A DNA stretch of 64,000 nt from Streptomyces finlayi (GCF_014216315.1 NZ_CP045702.1:5518001-5582000), one strand, 5' to 3'. Positions 6,827 through 16,211 are shown, counted from the stretch's first letter. Translations and numbers: made by a program. Notes: generated from the sequence alone by a model not told the origin.

Positions 6827-9411
6827 CAGGAGGCGGTCCCTTCGAGTGTGCGGACGGCGAGCACCGGTCCCGCGAGGATGTCCAGGTCGGGCTTGACCTG
6901 GTCCCGCTCCGGGACGAACTTCACCGAGGGGTCGGGGGCGTCGGGCGCGTTGACGAAGGTGACGAAGCGGCGCAGCCGCTCGGGATCGTTGATGGTCTCG
7001 GCCCACTCGTCGCGGTAGCCGGCTACGTGGTCGGTCATCAGCCGTTCCAGCTCGGCGCAGATCCCCAGCGAGTCGTGGACCACGACGTCGCGTACGTGGT
7101 CGAGGCCGCCCTCGATCCGGTCCAGCCAGGTCGACGTGCGCTCCAGCCGTTCGGCCGTGCGGATGTAGAACATCAGGAACCGGTCGATGAGACGCACCAG
7201 TTCGGCGTCGGACAGATCCTGGGCCAGCAGGTCCGCGTGCCGCGGTTCGGCGCCGCCGTTGCCGCCGACGTACAGGTTCCAGCCGTTGGCGGTGGCGATG
7301 ATCCCGAAGTCCTTGCCGCGCGCCTCGGCGCACTCGCGGGCGCAGCCGGAGACCGCCGACTTCAGCTTGTGCGGGGAGCGCAGGCCCCGGTAGCGCAGTT
7401 CCAGGTCGATGGCCATCCTCACCGAGTCCTGCACGCCGTAGCGGCACCACGTCTGCCCCACACAGGACTTGACCGTCCGCAGCGACTTCCCGTAGGCGTG
7501 CCCGGACTCGAAGCCCGCGTCCACGAGCCGTGTCCAGATCAGCGGCAGCTGGTCGACTCGGGCGCCGAACATGTCGATGCGCTGGCCGCCGGTGATCTTC
7601 GTGTAGAGCCCGAAGTCCCGGGCCACCTCACCGATCACGATCAGCTTCTCCGGGGTGATCTCGCCGCCCGGGATGCGCGGCACGATCGAGTACGAGCCGT
7701 TGCGCTGGAGGTTGGCGAGGAAGTGGTCGTTGGTGTCCTGGAGGGCCGCCTGCTCGCCGTCCAGCACATAGCCGCTGGCGCCGAGTGTGGGTGCCAGCGA
7801 GGCGATGATCGAACCGACGGTCGGCTTGCAGACCTCGCAGCCGTCCCCGCCGCGTGCCGCCGGGCGGCCGTGCGAGTCGAGCAGCGCGGCGTACGAGGTG
7901 GTCCCCAGCGTCCTGACGATCTCGTACAGCTCGCTGCGGGTGTACGAGAAGCAACCGCACAGGCCCTTGTCGGCGCTCTGCGGCAGCAGCTGGCCGATGA
8001 CCTTGACGCAACTCCCGCAGCCGGTACCGGCCTTGGTGCACTTCTTCACCTCGGGCAGGGTGGTGTGCTCGCAGATCGCGCCCTTGGTGACGTTGTGGCA
8101 GGAGCAGATCACCGCGTCGTCCGGCAGCGAGGACGGGCCGAGCGTGACCGGACCGCCCGCGCCCGCCGGCAGCACCAGCTGCTCGGGCGCTACCGGCAGC
8201 ACCGTGCCGGTCATCGGCCGCAGCGTGCCGTACTGGTCGGCGTCCCCCACGAGCACCCCGCCGAGCAGAGTGCCGTCCTGGCCGATCACCAGCTTCTTGT
8301 AGACCCCCGAGCGGGAGTCCGAGTAGACGACGTCGAGGCAGCCGTCGGCCGCGCCGTGCGCGTCACCGAAGGAGGCCACGTCCACCCCGAGCAGCTTCAG
8401 CTTGGTCGACAGATCGGCGCCGGTGAACGAGGACCGCTCGCCCGCGATCACCCCGGCCACCGTCTGCGCCATCTCGTAACCCGGCGCCACCAGCCCGTAC
8501 ACCCGGCCGTCGGAGGCGAGGGCGCACTCGCCGATCGCGAACACGTCGCTGTCGGACGTACGGCACTCGTCGTCGACGATGACGCCGCCGCGCAGGCCGA
8601 CCGCCAGACCGCACTCGCGGGCCAGCTGGTCACGGGGCCGCACGCCCGCCGAGAAGACCACGAGGTCCGTGGCGAGGGACGAGCCGTCGGAGAGGTTCAT
8701 GCCGCTGACCGCGCCCTTCTCGTCCGCGGTGACCTCCTGCGTACCGACGCCCGTGTGGACGGTGAGGCCCATGTTCTCGATGGTGCGCAGCAGCGCGGCG
8801 CCGCCGCCCGCGTCGACCTGGACCGGCATCAGCCGGGGAGCGAACTCCACCACGTGCGTGTCGAGTCCGAGGCCCTTGAGCGCTCCGGCCGCCTCCAGGC
8901 CGAGCAGCCCGCCGCCGACCACCGCGCCCGTCGTCGCCGTCTTCGCGTACTCCTCGATGGCGAGCAGGTCCTCGATGGTGCGGTAGACGAAGCACCCCTC
9001 GGCGTCCTTTCCGGGCACCGGCGGTACGAACGGGTACGAGCCGGTCGCCAGGACCAGCGTGTCGTACGTGAAGCCCAGCCCGGAGCGGGAGACCACCCGG
9101 CGTGCCTCGCGGTCCACCGTCTCGGCCGGGTCGCCGAGGTGCAGCTCGATGCCGTGCCGCGCCATGAAGTCCGGCTCGACGAGGGAGAGATCGTCCGGGG
9201 TCTTCCCGGAGAAGTACGAGGTCAGCTGGACCCGGTCGTACGCCGGTCGGGGCTCCTCGCAGAGCACGACGACCCGGGCGGTGCCCGCCGTCGCGGTCAG
9301 CCCGCGGTCGGCGAGTGCCTCCAGGAACCGCTGGCCGACCATGCCGTGCCCGACGACCACGATCGTCGGCACTCCTGCGGCGGGAGCGTTCGGGGAAGTG
9401 GGCACCGGCAT
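6826..9411 (-). CDS. nirB: Assimilatory nitrite reductase [NAD(P)H] large subunit
   Basis: An 861-residue cytoplasmic enzyme that reduces nitrite to ammonium. The FAD/NAD(P)-binding oxidoreductase half starts with VVVGHGMVG. A BFD-type [2Fe-2S] domain (around residue 436) shows ICSCHNVTKG and GTGCGSC, and a second BFD-like segment has GDGCEVC. The sulfite/nitrite reductase domain carries the sirohaem and 4Fe-4S ligands CVGQTWC (around residue 648) and GCAREC (around residue 690). The ATG at 9411 lies one base after the TGA of the upstream oxidoreductase and follows GGAGG. The gene is in an operon with the upstream flavoprotein and nirD and sits downstream of a GlnR-like box. Confidence 0.96.
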   Translation of the reverse strand: MPVPTSPNAPAAGVPTIVVVGHGMVGQRFLEALADRGLTATAGTARVVVLCEEPRPAYDRVQLTSYFSGKTPDDLSLVEPDFMARHGIELHLGDPAETVDREARRVVSRSGLGFTYDTLVLATGSYPFVPPVPGKDAEGCFVYRTIEDLLAIEEYAKTATTGAVVGGGLLGLEAAGALKGLGLDTHVVEFAPRLMPVQVDAGGGAALLRTIENMGLTVHTGVGTQEVTADEKGAVSGMNLSDGSSLATDLVVFSAGVRPRDQLARECGLAVGLRGGVIVDDECRTSDSDVFAIGECALASDGRVYGLVAPGYEMAQTVAGVIAGERSSFTGADLSTKLKLLGVDVASFGDAHGAADGCLDVVYSDSRSGVYKKLVIGQDGTLLGGVLVGDADQYGTLRPMTGTVLPVAPEQLVLPAGAGGPVTLGPSSLPDDAVICSCHNVTKGAICEHTTLPEVKKCTKAGTGCGSCVKVIGQLLPQSADKGLCGCFSYTRSELYEIVRTLGTTSYAALLDSHGRPAARGGDGCEVCKPTVGSIIASLAPTLGASGYVLDGEQAALQDTNDHFLANLQRNGSYSIVPRIPGGEITPEKLIVIGEVARDFGLYTKITGGQRIDMFGARVDQLPLIWTRLVDAGFESGHAYGKSLRTVKSCVGQTWCRYGVQDSVRMAIDLELRYRGLRSPHKLKSAVSGCARECAEARGKDFGIIATANGWNLYVGGNGGAEPRHADLLAQDLSDAELVRLIDRFLMFYIRTAERLERTSTWLDRIEGGLDHVRDVVVHDSLGICAELERLMTDHVAGYRDEWAETINDPERLRRFVTFVNAPDAPDPSVKFVPERDQVKPDLDILAGPVLAVRTLEGTAS

Positions 9412-9412
9412 C

Positions 9413-10666
9413 TCAGAGACCTCCGTCGTTGGTGAGCAGGTGGAGCAGGGGCATGTCGGCGGGCAGCGCTTCGTCGTTCTGCCAGGTGCGGGCGAGGGTC
9501 CCGACCGCACCCAGGTCGCCGAACAGCACCCCGCCGGCCAGCCGGTCGCCACGGACGACGACCGAGCGGTACGCGCCCTTGGTGGCGTCGGCCAGCCGGA
9601 TCACGTCGTCACCGGGCAGCGGCCGGGAGTCCCCGAACGCGGCCAGGTCGAGCCCCCCGGTGACCGGGGCGGCGGGGACGGCGGCGGGAAGCGCCGCGGC
9701 GAGTGCCGGGGCGGGGGAGCGCAGGGTCAGCCGGGTCAGGGCCCGGGTGCCGGTGTAGCGGGCGGGCCGGCCGGCCAGTACCTCGGCCAGGACGTCCGCC
9801 TGCTCCAGTGCGGCGCCCGCCAGCCCGTAGACGGTGGAGTCGTGCTCGGCGCAGTCGCCGACCGCGTGGATGTACGGGTCGGAGGTGCGCAGTTCGTCGT
9901 CCACCACGATGCCCTTGCGGACGTCGAGGCCGGCGGCCCGCGCCAGGCCCGTACGGGGGCGGACCCCGCAGGCCAGCACCGTGATCTCGGCCTCCAGTTC
10001 GTAGCCGTCGGCGAGCTCCACGGCGCGTACCGCCCGGTCCGTGCAGCGCAGGCCGCGAACGCGGCACTCGGTGTGCACCTCGACCCCGAGGGCTTCGAGG
10101 TGGCGCCGCAGCAGCCCGGCCGACTCGGCGTCCAGCTGCCGTTCCATGAGGTGCTCACCCTGCTGGGCCAGCACCACCTGGGCGCCGCACTCGGCGAGCG
10201 CGCGGGCGGCGGACACCCCGAGGAGGCCGCCGCCGATGACGACGGCGCGGGTCCCGGGACGTACCGCGGCGCGCAGGGCCAGGCAGTCGTCGAGGGTGCG
10301 AAAGGGATGCACCCCGTCCGGCAGCCTGTTCCCGAGGCCGCGCAGCGGCGGCAGCACCGGGTTGGAACCGGTGGCCAGCACCAGGCGCCCGTACCGGACG
10401 ACGCTGCCGTCGTCGCAGTGCACCAGCCGGTCGGCCGGATCGACGCGGACCACCCGGACCCCGCGCCGTACCTCGGCGGGCGGCAGGGCGATCACGTCAG
10501 GCGCGTACCGTCCGGCCAGCACCTCGGCCAGCAGCACCCGGTTGTACGGGGCGTGCTCCTCCTCGCCGATGACGGTGACACCGGGGACCCGGGCGGCGAG
10601 CCGCGCGCCCGCCATCCCGGCGCCGATCACCACCACACGTGCCGCGTTCTCCGTCTGTGTCCTCAT
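9413..10666 (-). CDS. FAD/NAD(P)-dependent oxidoreductase of the nitrite reductase operon
   Basis: A 417-residue flavoprotein like the N-terminal half of NirB or rubredoxin/ferredoxin reductases. It has an FAD-binding GxGxxG at residues 14-19 (VIGAGMAGARLA), a central NAD(P)-binding VIGGGLLGVSAA, and the second FAD motif in the segment with HAVGDCAE. There are no sirohaem or Fe-S cysteine motifs. It is the first gene of the nir operon, one base from nirB, so it probably delivers electrons to nitrite or nitrate reduction; NasA in this window has no obvious reductase domain. That role is inferred from position. Confidence 0.88.
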   Translation of the reverse strand: MRTQTENAARVVVIGAGMAGARLAARVPGVTVIGEEEHAPYNRVLLAEVLAGRYAPDVIALPPAEVRRGVRVVRVDPADRLVHCDDGSVVRYGRLVLATGSNPVLPPLRGLGNRLPDGVHPFRTLDDCLALRAAVRPGTRAVVIGGGLLGVSAARALAECGAQVVLAQQGEHLMERQLDAESAGLLRRHLEALGVEVHTECRVRGLRCTDRAVRAVELADGYELEAEITVLACGVRPRTGLARAAGLDVRKGIVVDDELRTSDPYIHAVGDCAEHDSTVYGLAGAALEQADVLAEVLAGRPARYTGTRALTRLTLRSPAPALAAALPAAVPAAPVTGGLDLAAFGDSRPLPGDDVIRLADATKGAYRSVVVRGDRLAGGVLFGDLGAVGTLARTWQNDEALPADMPLLHLLTNDGGL

Positions 10667-10689
10667 GACGACGAGAGTGCGCGGCGGGT

Positions 10690-10727
10690 GTTACCCGACC
10701 GCATCCCCGCTGTTTCCCTGGAGGAAC
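10690..10727 (-). promoter_or_regulatory. GlnR-type binding site upstream of the nir operon
   Basis: On the minus strand four 5-base half-sites are spaced by exactly 6 bases: GTTCC, GAAAC, GATGC and GTAAC. The S. coelicolor GlnR consensus is gTnAc-n6-GaAAc repeated, so two half-sites match well and two are degenerate. The site lies 24-61 bp upstream of the first ATG of the nir operon. Confidence 0.75.
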
Positions 10728-10847
10728 CTTGCGCTCAGCGCGGTGCAGGCCGGGGTGTGAGCAACACCTGGCCCGGCGGGCACCGACGCACCGTCCACAC
10801 CACTCGCGGAGCGGTCGCCGGTGCTGGGAGCGCCACGGCAGGAGCTG

Positions 10848-11807
10848 TCAGCCCCTGTACTCCATGGCCATGACCCCCCAGCTGAACCCGAGCGCACTCG
10901 TCGCGTGCAGGACCAGGTCGCCGGGTAGGAGCTTCTGTGCGGTGATGAGTTCCCGCATCGCGATGAAGGTGTCCGCAGCGCCCATGTGGCCGAGCCGGTG
11001 GTAGTTGAGGACGCTTCTGCTCTCCGGCAGGCCGAGGTCCTTCAGCAGCCGCTCGTGGATGGGCCTGCTGCCGTGGGTGACCAGCAGATAGGCGACGTCG
11101 GTGAGGTCCCTTCCGAGCGAGGCGAGGAGCTCCGTGGTGAGGGTGGTGAAGTTCTCCGCGTAGGCCTCGGCCAGGCCGTCCCGGTTGCCGTTGCGCCGGA
11201 TGATCATCCCGTCGCCGTCACGGACACCGGAGTAGTAGTCGCACCAGCTCGGATCGGTACGCAGGCGTGAGCCCAGGACCTCGGCCGTGGTGCCGGACGA
11301 CGACAACAGGAACGCGCCGCCCGCGTCCCCCTGGTTGAACATCTCCTTGGCGGTGGGATCGCCGTAGTCGAGCAGTGTGCTCACCCGGTCGCCGATCAGC
11401 ACGAGCACCGACTCGCCCTCGCGCCCGGCCAGCGCGTCGCTGCCGGTCTGGAGCGCGGCGATCACGGCGTTGCAGTAGTTCGTCAGCTCGTAGCAGTACG
11501 CGCCGGTGATGCCCAGTTCCTGCGCCACCTTCGCCGCCGGCGACCAGAAGGCCTTGTCCCACTCCCCGGTGCCGGCGTAGATCACGGTCCGTACCGCGGA
11601 GGGCGGTACCTGGGTCCGCTTCATCACCTGCTGCGCGGCCCGCAGCGCGAGTTCCCACTCCGTCTCCCCCTCTCCGAGGACCGGGTAGCTGTCGCACGTC
11701 GTGATGACGCGTACGTCGTCCTCGGAGAGTCCCGACTCCGCCGCCATCTCGCGGACGCTTCTGCGCGCCGACGGGAAGGTGATCTCGAAGTCCGCTATTC
11801 CGGCCAT
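10848..11807 (-). CDS. KAS III-like ketoacyl synthase with an altered active site
   Basis: A 319-residue thiolase-fold protein of the FabH/KAS III group. The nucleophile Cys112 lies in NYCNAVIAAL and the first catalytic His is in LLVTHGS. The usual Asn of the YGNTSAA loop is replaced by His274 (HRLGHMGAAD). The C-terminal GFSWG resembles the FabH glycine-rich end. Such enzymes condense, or simply transfer, an acyl group from CoA or a carrier. No acyl carrier protein gene is nearby. The ATG follows GGAGCAG. It is the last gene of a five-gene operon (spacing 37-79 bp) facing away from the SARP gene, so a specialised-metabolism role is inferred. Confidence 0.82.
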   Translation of the reverse strand: MAGIADFEITFPSARRSVREMAAESGLSEDDVRVITTCDSYPVLGEGETEWELALRAAQQVMKRTQVPPSAVRTVIYAGTGEWDKAFWSPAAKVAQELGITGAYCYELTNYCNAVIAALQTGSDALAGREGESVLVLIGDRVSTLLDYGDPTAKEMFNQGDAGGAFLLSSSGTTAEVLGSRLRTDPSWCDYYSGVRDGDGMIIRRNGNRDGLAEAYAENFTTLTTELLASLGRDLTDVAYLLVTHGSRPIHERLLKDLGLPESRSVLNYHRLGHMGAADTFIAMRELITAQKLLPGDLVLHATSALGFSWGVMAMEYRG

Positions 11808-11844
11808 GTTCTGCTCCGTCCGGTCGGTTGTGCCGGTCTGCTGT

Positions 11845-12984
11845 CTACGAGAAGAAGAGGGGCTTGCCCGCGTAGTAGGCGTCGATGGCCTCGCTCATGC
11901 TGGACCGCGAGGGCGGATGGAAGACCAGTGCCTGGGCGGCGGATGCGAGGTAGGCGATCTCGGGCGAGCGGATGTAGGTCATGCCGCCCAGCGTCTCGAC
12001 CGCCATGCCGACGACCCTGGTGAGCAGATCCTGCACGGAGTAGCGGGTGAACAGGGAGGCTGCGGCACAGTCGTTGCCGAGGTCACCGTCCATGATCCGG
12101 CGTGCGAGTCCCTCGACGAGGGAGGCAGCGGTCTCGACGAGGAGGCACAGCTGGGCGCGTTCGGCGGCCGTGCCGCGCCGCTCGTCGAGGGCCCGGCCGA
12201 CCAGGGAACTGGCGACACCGGTATAGGCGGCAGCGATGATCATCTGGAACCAGATGACGCCGGTCTCGTTGAGCTCGTCGAGCTTCTCGGCAGCGGTCGG
12301 GGGCGCCCGGAGCAGATCCTCGTCGGTGACGAACACATCCTCCAGGCGGACCTCGTGGCTTTCCGCCGCCACCAGCGGAAACGTCGACCAGAAGGGGTGG
12401 ACCGAGATGCCCGGGGTGTCGGCGGGCAGCACCAGCAGTGCCATCTCGGGGCTGCCGTCCCGTCCGCTCACGCCCACGCTGGCGGTGAGCAGGTCCATGG
12501 AACGCGACAGGCTGCACGGCTTCTTCGAGCCGCTGACGAGGTAGCCGCCGGACGTCTCGCGGGCCTGTACGGCGGGGCTCAGGATGCCGCGGCCGGACCG
12601 CCCCTCGGCGAAGCCGGAGGCCAGGAGCGACCTCTTCTGCGCCATGACGTCGAGGACGGTCTTGCGGAGCTTGGAGTCGTCGCCGTAGAGAGGCGAGAGG
12701 GAGTAGAGCATGCCGACCGAGAAGTGGTGCATCGCGGTCGCCACCGCGAGGGAGGGGGCGAGCGACCCGAGCGCGCGGACGACCCGGACCGCGTCGAGGG
12801 CGGAGGCGCCGATGCCTTCGTACTCGCCCGGGACCAGGAGGTTGGGGCCGCCGTACTGCTTGAACAGGGCGAGTGCGGGGCTCTCCGCCGACTCCAGCTC
12901 ATCGAACGGTACGTCGGACAGCCGGCCGGCGAGCCCCGGTAAGAGCTTTTCGCAGGCGGCCAGGTCGTGGTGCAGGAATTTCAC
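11845..12984 (-). CDS. Acyl-CoA dehydrogenase family flavoprotein
   Basis: A 379-residue protein with the three-part acyl-CoA dehydrogenase fold. The N-terminal helical part contains GEYEGIGASALDAVRVVRALG, the middle beta part contains GYLVSGSKKPCSLSRS, and the C-terminal helical bundle ends near ETLGGMTYIRSPEIAYLAS. FAD binding is expected from the family. The reaction could be alpha,beta-desaturation or N- or C-oxidation of a cluster intermediate. The GTG at 12984 is chosen for GGAAGG 9 bases upstream; a longer frame would add a poorly conserved leader. It is the fourth gene of the operon. Confidence 0.85.
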   Translation of the reverse strand: MKFLHHDLAACEKLLPGLAGRLSDVPFDELESAESPALALFKQYGGPNLLVPGEYEGIGASALDAVRVVRALGSLAPSLAVATAMHHFSVGMLYSLSPLYGDDSKLRKTVLDVMAQKRSLLASGFAEGRSGRGILSPAVQARETSGGYLVSGSKKPCSLSRSMDLLTASVGVSGRDGSPEMALLVLPADTPGISVHPFWSTFPLVAAESHEVRLEDVFVTDEDLLRAPPTAAEKLDELNETGVIWFQMIIAAAYTGVASSLVGRALDERRGTAAERAQLCLLVETAASLVEGLARRIMDGDLGNDCAAASLFTRYSVQDLLTRVVGMAVETLGGMTYIRSPEIAYLASAAQALVFHPPSRSSMSEAIDAYYAGKPLFFS

Positions 12985-13050
12985 GCTTCCATACCTTCCC
13001 GTAGGGGACGTGTGGGGATGACACGGCGGACCGAGCACCGTGTACGGCGG

Positions 13051-14052
13051 TCAGTTGCCGACCAGCCCCATGAGGAACGGGGGGTAGCGGTCGCCGTGGA
13101 CGGCGGCCGCCGGCACGGCCGCCGCGACCGCCGCGAGCTCGTCGGCGGAGAGCTCGACCGAGGCGGCGGCGAGGTTCTCCGCCAAGTGGTCCCGTCGTGC
13201 GGTGCCGGGGATGGGGACGACGTCGTCGCCCTGCTGATGGAGCCAGGCCAGGGCGAGTTGGGCCACGGTGATCCCGCGCTCGGCGGCCAGCGGCCCGAGC
13301 GCGTCCAGCACCGCGGCGTTGCGGCGCAGCCGTGGCGGGTCGAACCTGGGCAGGGTGCGCCGGAAGTCCGTCGCGGGGCCGAGATCCGCCTCCGCGCGGA
13401 TGTGCCCGGTCAGGAAGCCCCGGCCCAGCGGACTGGACGCGATCAGGCCCACGCCGAGCTCCCGGCAGACCGGAAGGATCTCGCCCTCGACGTCCCGGCT
13501 CCAGAGCGACCACTCGCTCTGGACCGCGGTGACGGGGTGGACCGCGTGCGCACGGCGGAGGGTGGCGGCGGAGACCTCCGAAAGGCACACATGACGCACC
13601 TTTCCCTCCGCCACGAGCTCCGCCATCGCGCCCATGGCCTGTTCGATGTCCTCGCCGGGGGCGGCCCAGTGCTTGACGTAGAGGTCGAGGTGGTCCACCC
13701 CCAGGCGTCGCAGCGAGGCCTCACAGCGCTCCCGGATGTAGGCCCGGTCCCCGCGCACGCCCAGGAACCGCCCTTGCGCGTCACGTTCGAGACCGACCTT
13801 CGTGGACAGGAGCACCCGGTCCCGCCGCCCCGCGACGGCCCGTCCGAGCAGCCGCTCCCCCTCGCCGAGTCCCTGGACGTCGGCGGTGTCCAGGAGCGCG
13901 ACACCGCGGTCGATCGCCTCGTGCACCGTGGCGAGTGCCTCGGCGGGGTCCGCGATCCCGTAGAACGAGGTGGTGCTGAGGCAGCCCAGGCCCTGGGCCG
14001 GCAGCTTCAGCGTGCCCAGGCGGCGGGTGGGGAGCGGTGGTGCGGGCGTCAT
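13051..14052 (-). CDS. Aldo/keto reductase-like protein lacking the catalytic tyrosine
   Basis: A 333-residue TIM-barrel protein of the aldo/keto reductase superfamily. The catalytic-site Asp is in LLDTAD, the Lys in LLSTKVG and the His in LYVKHWAA. The residue that is normally the proton-donating Tyr (DTADVYG) is Gln60 here (DTADVQG). NADPH-site features such as the C-terminal PIPGTARRDHLAEN segment are kept. Either the enzyme uses another acid or it has a non-reductase function. It is the third gene of the operon, 55 bp after the nitroreductase gene. Confidence 0.85.
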   Translation of the reverse strand: MTPAPPLPTRRLGTLKLPAQGLGCLSTTSFYGIADPAEALATVHEAIDRGVALLDTADVQGLGEGERLLGRAVAGRRDRVLLSTKVGLERDAQGRFLGVRGDRAYIRERCEASLRRLGVDHLDLYVKHWAAPGEDIEQAMGAMAELVAEGKVRHVCLSEVSAATLRRAHAVHPVTAVQSEWSLWSRDVEGEILPVCRELGVGLIASSPLGRGFLTGHIRAEADLGPATDFRRTLPRFDPPRLRRNAAVLDALGPLAAERGITVAQLALAWLHQQGDDVVPIPGTARRDHLAENLAAASVELSADELAAVAAAVPAAAVHGDRYPPFLMGLVGN

Positions 14053-14107
14053 CGGTCTCCTGTCCGTACGGGCGAGGGCGGGCCCATCGGACCCGGGCGG
14101 CCGGCCT

Positions 14108-14752
14108 TCACCAGGTGTCCAGGTGCATCACGGAGGCCAGCGGCTGACGGGCGGCGGGCCGGAAGTCCGTGCCGATGGAGAACGCGGTCGGGATCAGAGC
14201 CGCCTGCACGATGCCGTCCGGCATGCCCAGCAGCTCGGCGATCTCCTTCTCGTACATCAGGTGGAGCGTGGTCCAGGCCGTGCCGAGGCGACGGGCGCGG
14301 GCGGCGAGCATGTAGCTCCACGCGGCCTGGATCACCGAGCCCCACATGCCGGCCTCGTTGTACTCCGGTGCCTCCTTGGCGTCCAGGCACGGGATGACGA
14401 GGACGGGGACGTCCGCCATGTGCTCGCCCAGGTAGGCGACGCTGTCACCGACGCGTTGCTGCTCCGGGTGGCGGACCGGGTGGTCCGCGTAGAGCGAGGC
14501 GCACGAGCCCTCGGACGTCAGGTAGCTCCGCACCGCCCGCCGGTAGTACTCGCCGATGGCGGCCCGCTGGTCCTTGTCGGTGACGACCATCCAGTGCCAG
14601 GTCTGCCGGTTGCTGCCCGACGGCGCCTGCAGCGCGATGTCCAGGCACTCCTTGACCAGGTCGAGCGGAACGGGGCGGGTCAGATCGAGCCGTTTGCGCA
14701 CGGAGCGCGTCGTGGTCAGCAGTTCGTCAGGGGTGAGGTCCAAGAGGGACAC
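14108..14752 (-). CDS. Nitroreductase family FMN oxidoreductase
   Basis: A 214-residue FMN-dependent nitroreductase-fold protein. The phosphate- and FMN-contacting N-terminal segment RSVRKRLD and the loop APSGSNRQTWHWMVV are typical. Members can reduce nitro groups and quinones, oxidise heterocycles or dehydrogenate. The GTG at 14752 is chosen because GAGGAAAGGG precedes it; the longer frame from an ATG at 14854 would overlap the aminotransferase gene end and looks non-conserved. It is the second gene of the SARP-linked operon. Confidence 0.85.
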   Translation of the reverse strand: MSLLDLTPDELLTTTRSVRKRLDLTRPVPLDLVKECLDIALQAPSGSNRQTWHWMVVTDKDQRAAIGEYYRRAVRSYLTSEGSCASLYADHPVRHPEQQRVGDSVAYLGEHMADVPVLVIPCLDAKEAPEYNEAGMWGSVIQAAWSYMLAARARRLGTAWTTLHLMYEKEIAELLGMPDGIVQAALIPTAFSIGTDFRPAARQPLASVMHLDTW

Positions 14753-14831
14753 GGGGGCCCTTTCCTCGATACGGACACGGAGACGGGAGGTGGTGCCTGT
14801 GCGCTTAGGGGGAGTGACGGGCCGTTCGGAG

Positions 14832-16211
14832 TCAGGCCGCCCGGACACTGCCATCGGCGTTCACGCGCTGCAGCACCGCGTACAGTCCCTCGGCCAGCTC
14901 GTCGGCTTCGTCGCGGCTCAGCACCAGGGGCGGATTGATGAGCAGTGCACGGGGGTTGCCACGCAGGATGATGCCCGCTTCCTCGCGCAGGGCCGTCGCG
15001 ACGGGCGCGGTCCCGGTGGGGAGCGGGGTCCGCGTCTGCTTGTCCGCCACCAGCTCGATGCCGAGCATCAGGCCGAGCTGGCGGACCTCGCCGACCACGG
15101 GCAGGTCCTGCAGACCGGCCAGCCGCTGTGCCAGGTACGCCCCGGTCTTGGTCGCGTTCTCCAGCATGTTCTCGTGGTCGATGAGATCGATGTTGGCCAG
15201 GGCGACCGCGCAGGCCGTGGGGTGCCCGGTGTAGGTGAAACCGATGGGGAAGCCGTTCCGGGTGATCATCTCGGTCACCTCGTCGCTGACCAGCACGGCG
15301 CCGTGGGGGACGTAACCCGAGGTCAGGCCCTTCGCGGTGACCATGATGTCGGGGGTCACACCGAAGTGCTCCGCCGCGAACCAGTGTCCGGTGCGGCCGT
15401 ATCCCGTCACCACCTCGTCGAAGATCAGCAGGATGCCGTGCTGCCGCAGCAGTTCCGCCACCCGCGGCCAGTAGTCCGCGGGGGGAACGACGGCGCCGCC
15501 GACGCTCATGACCGGTTCGCCGATCATCGCCGCGATCCGGCCGGGTCCGATCCGCTCGATCGTCTCGCGCAGCTCCCGCAGGCAGAAGTCCGTCACGCCT
15601 TCCTCACCGTACTGCTGGAGCTGGTACGGGTCGGGCGCCGTGAGGTGGTGGACGTCGGGCATGGTCGGCCCGAACCCCTCGTGGTAGACGGGGAGTCCGG
15701 ACACGCTTCCGCTGCCGTAGCCGATGCCGTGGTAGGCGGACTTGCGGGAGAGCACCCAGGTGCGCTCGGGCCGACCCGCGCGGTGGTGGAAGTAGCGTGC
15801 CATCCGCAGGGCGACCTCGTTGCCCTCGGCGCCACCGCTGGTGAAGAAGACGCGTTCGAGGCCCGCGGGAGCCAACTCGGCCAGGCGCACGGCCAGTTCG
15901 ACCGCCTTGTCGTTGCTCATGAGCTCCCAGGTGTGGAAGCACTCCAGCGCGTTCATCTGCGCGGCGGCGACCTCGGCCAGTTCGCTGCGCCCGTGCCCCA
16001 CCTGCATCATGCCCAGCACCGCGGCGGCGTCGAGGTAGCTGCGCCCCGTGCTGTCACGGACGCGGCAGCCGTTGCCCTCGACCATGACGATGCGGTCCTG
16101 CCTGTCGGCCGGCAGGTTCGGGTGGATCAGCCGGTCACGGTCGGCCTGAATCCAGTGGGCCGTCCTGGACGTGGCGGACGCGGTGACCGGCACGGTGGGG
16201 GATGCGGACAT
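14832..16211 (-). CDS. Class III pyridoxal-phosphate aminotransferase
   Basis: A 459-residue fold-type I PLP enzyme of the omega-aminotransferase group. Visible motifs are the cofactor-phosphate loop TSGGAEGNEVALRMAR, the cofactor-stacking YHGIGYGSGS, the Asp pair region LLIFDEVVTGYGRTG, and the Schiff-base lysine in TAKGLTSGYVP. It would move an amino group to or from an aldehyde or ketone. The ATG at 16211 follows AAAGGAG. It is the first gene of the five-gene operon divergent from the SARP gene and so is a likely source of nitrogen for the product. Confidence 0.92.
   Translation of the reverse strand: MSASPTVPVTASATSRTAHWIQADRDRLIHPNLPADRQDRIVMVEGNGCRVRDSTGRSYLDAAAVLGMMQVGHGRSELAEVAAAQMNALECFHTWELMSNDKAVELAVRLAELAPAGLERVFFTSGGAEGNEVALRMARYFHHRAGRPERTWVLSRKSAYHGIGYGSGSVSGLPVYHEGFGPTMPDVHHLTAPDPYQLQQYGEEGVTDFCLRELRETIERIGPGRIAAMIGEPVMSVGGAVVPPADYWPRVAELLRQHGILLIFDEVVTGYGRTGHWFAAEHFGVTPDIMVTAKGLTSGYVPHGAVLVSDEVTEMITRNGFPIGFTYTGHPTACAVALANIDLIDHENMLENATKTGAYLAQRLAGLQDLPVVGEVRQLGLMLGIELVADKQTRTPLPTGTAPVATALREEAGIILRGNPRALLINPPLVLSRDEADELAEGLYAVLQRVNADGSVRAA

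Noticed and set aside
6808..9435. 875-codon plus-strand open frame across nirB
   Set aside because: Composition is dominated by Arg, Gly, Val and Gln as in antisense shadows; nirB on the other strand has all its cofactor motifs.
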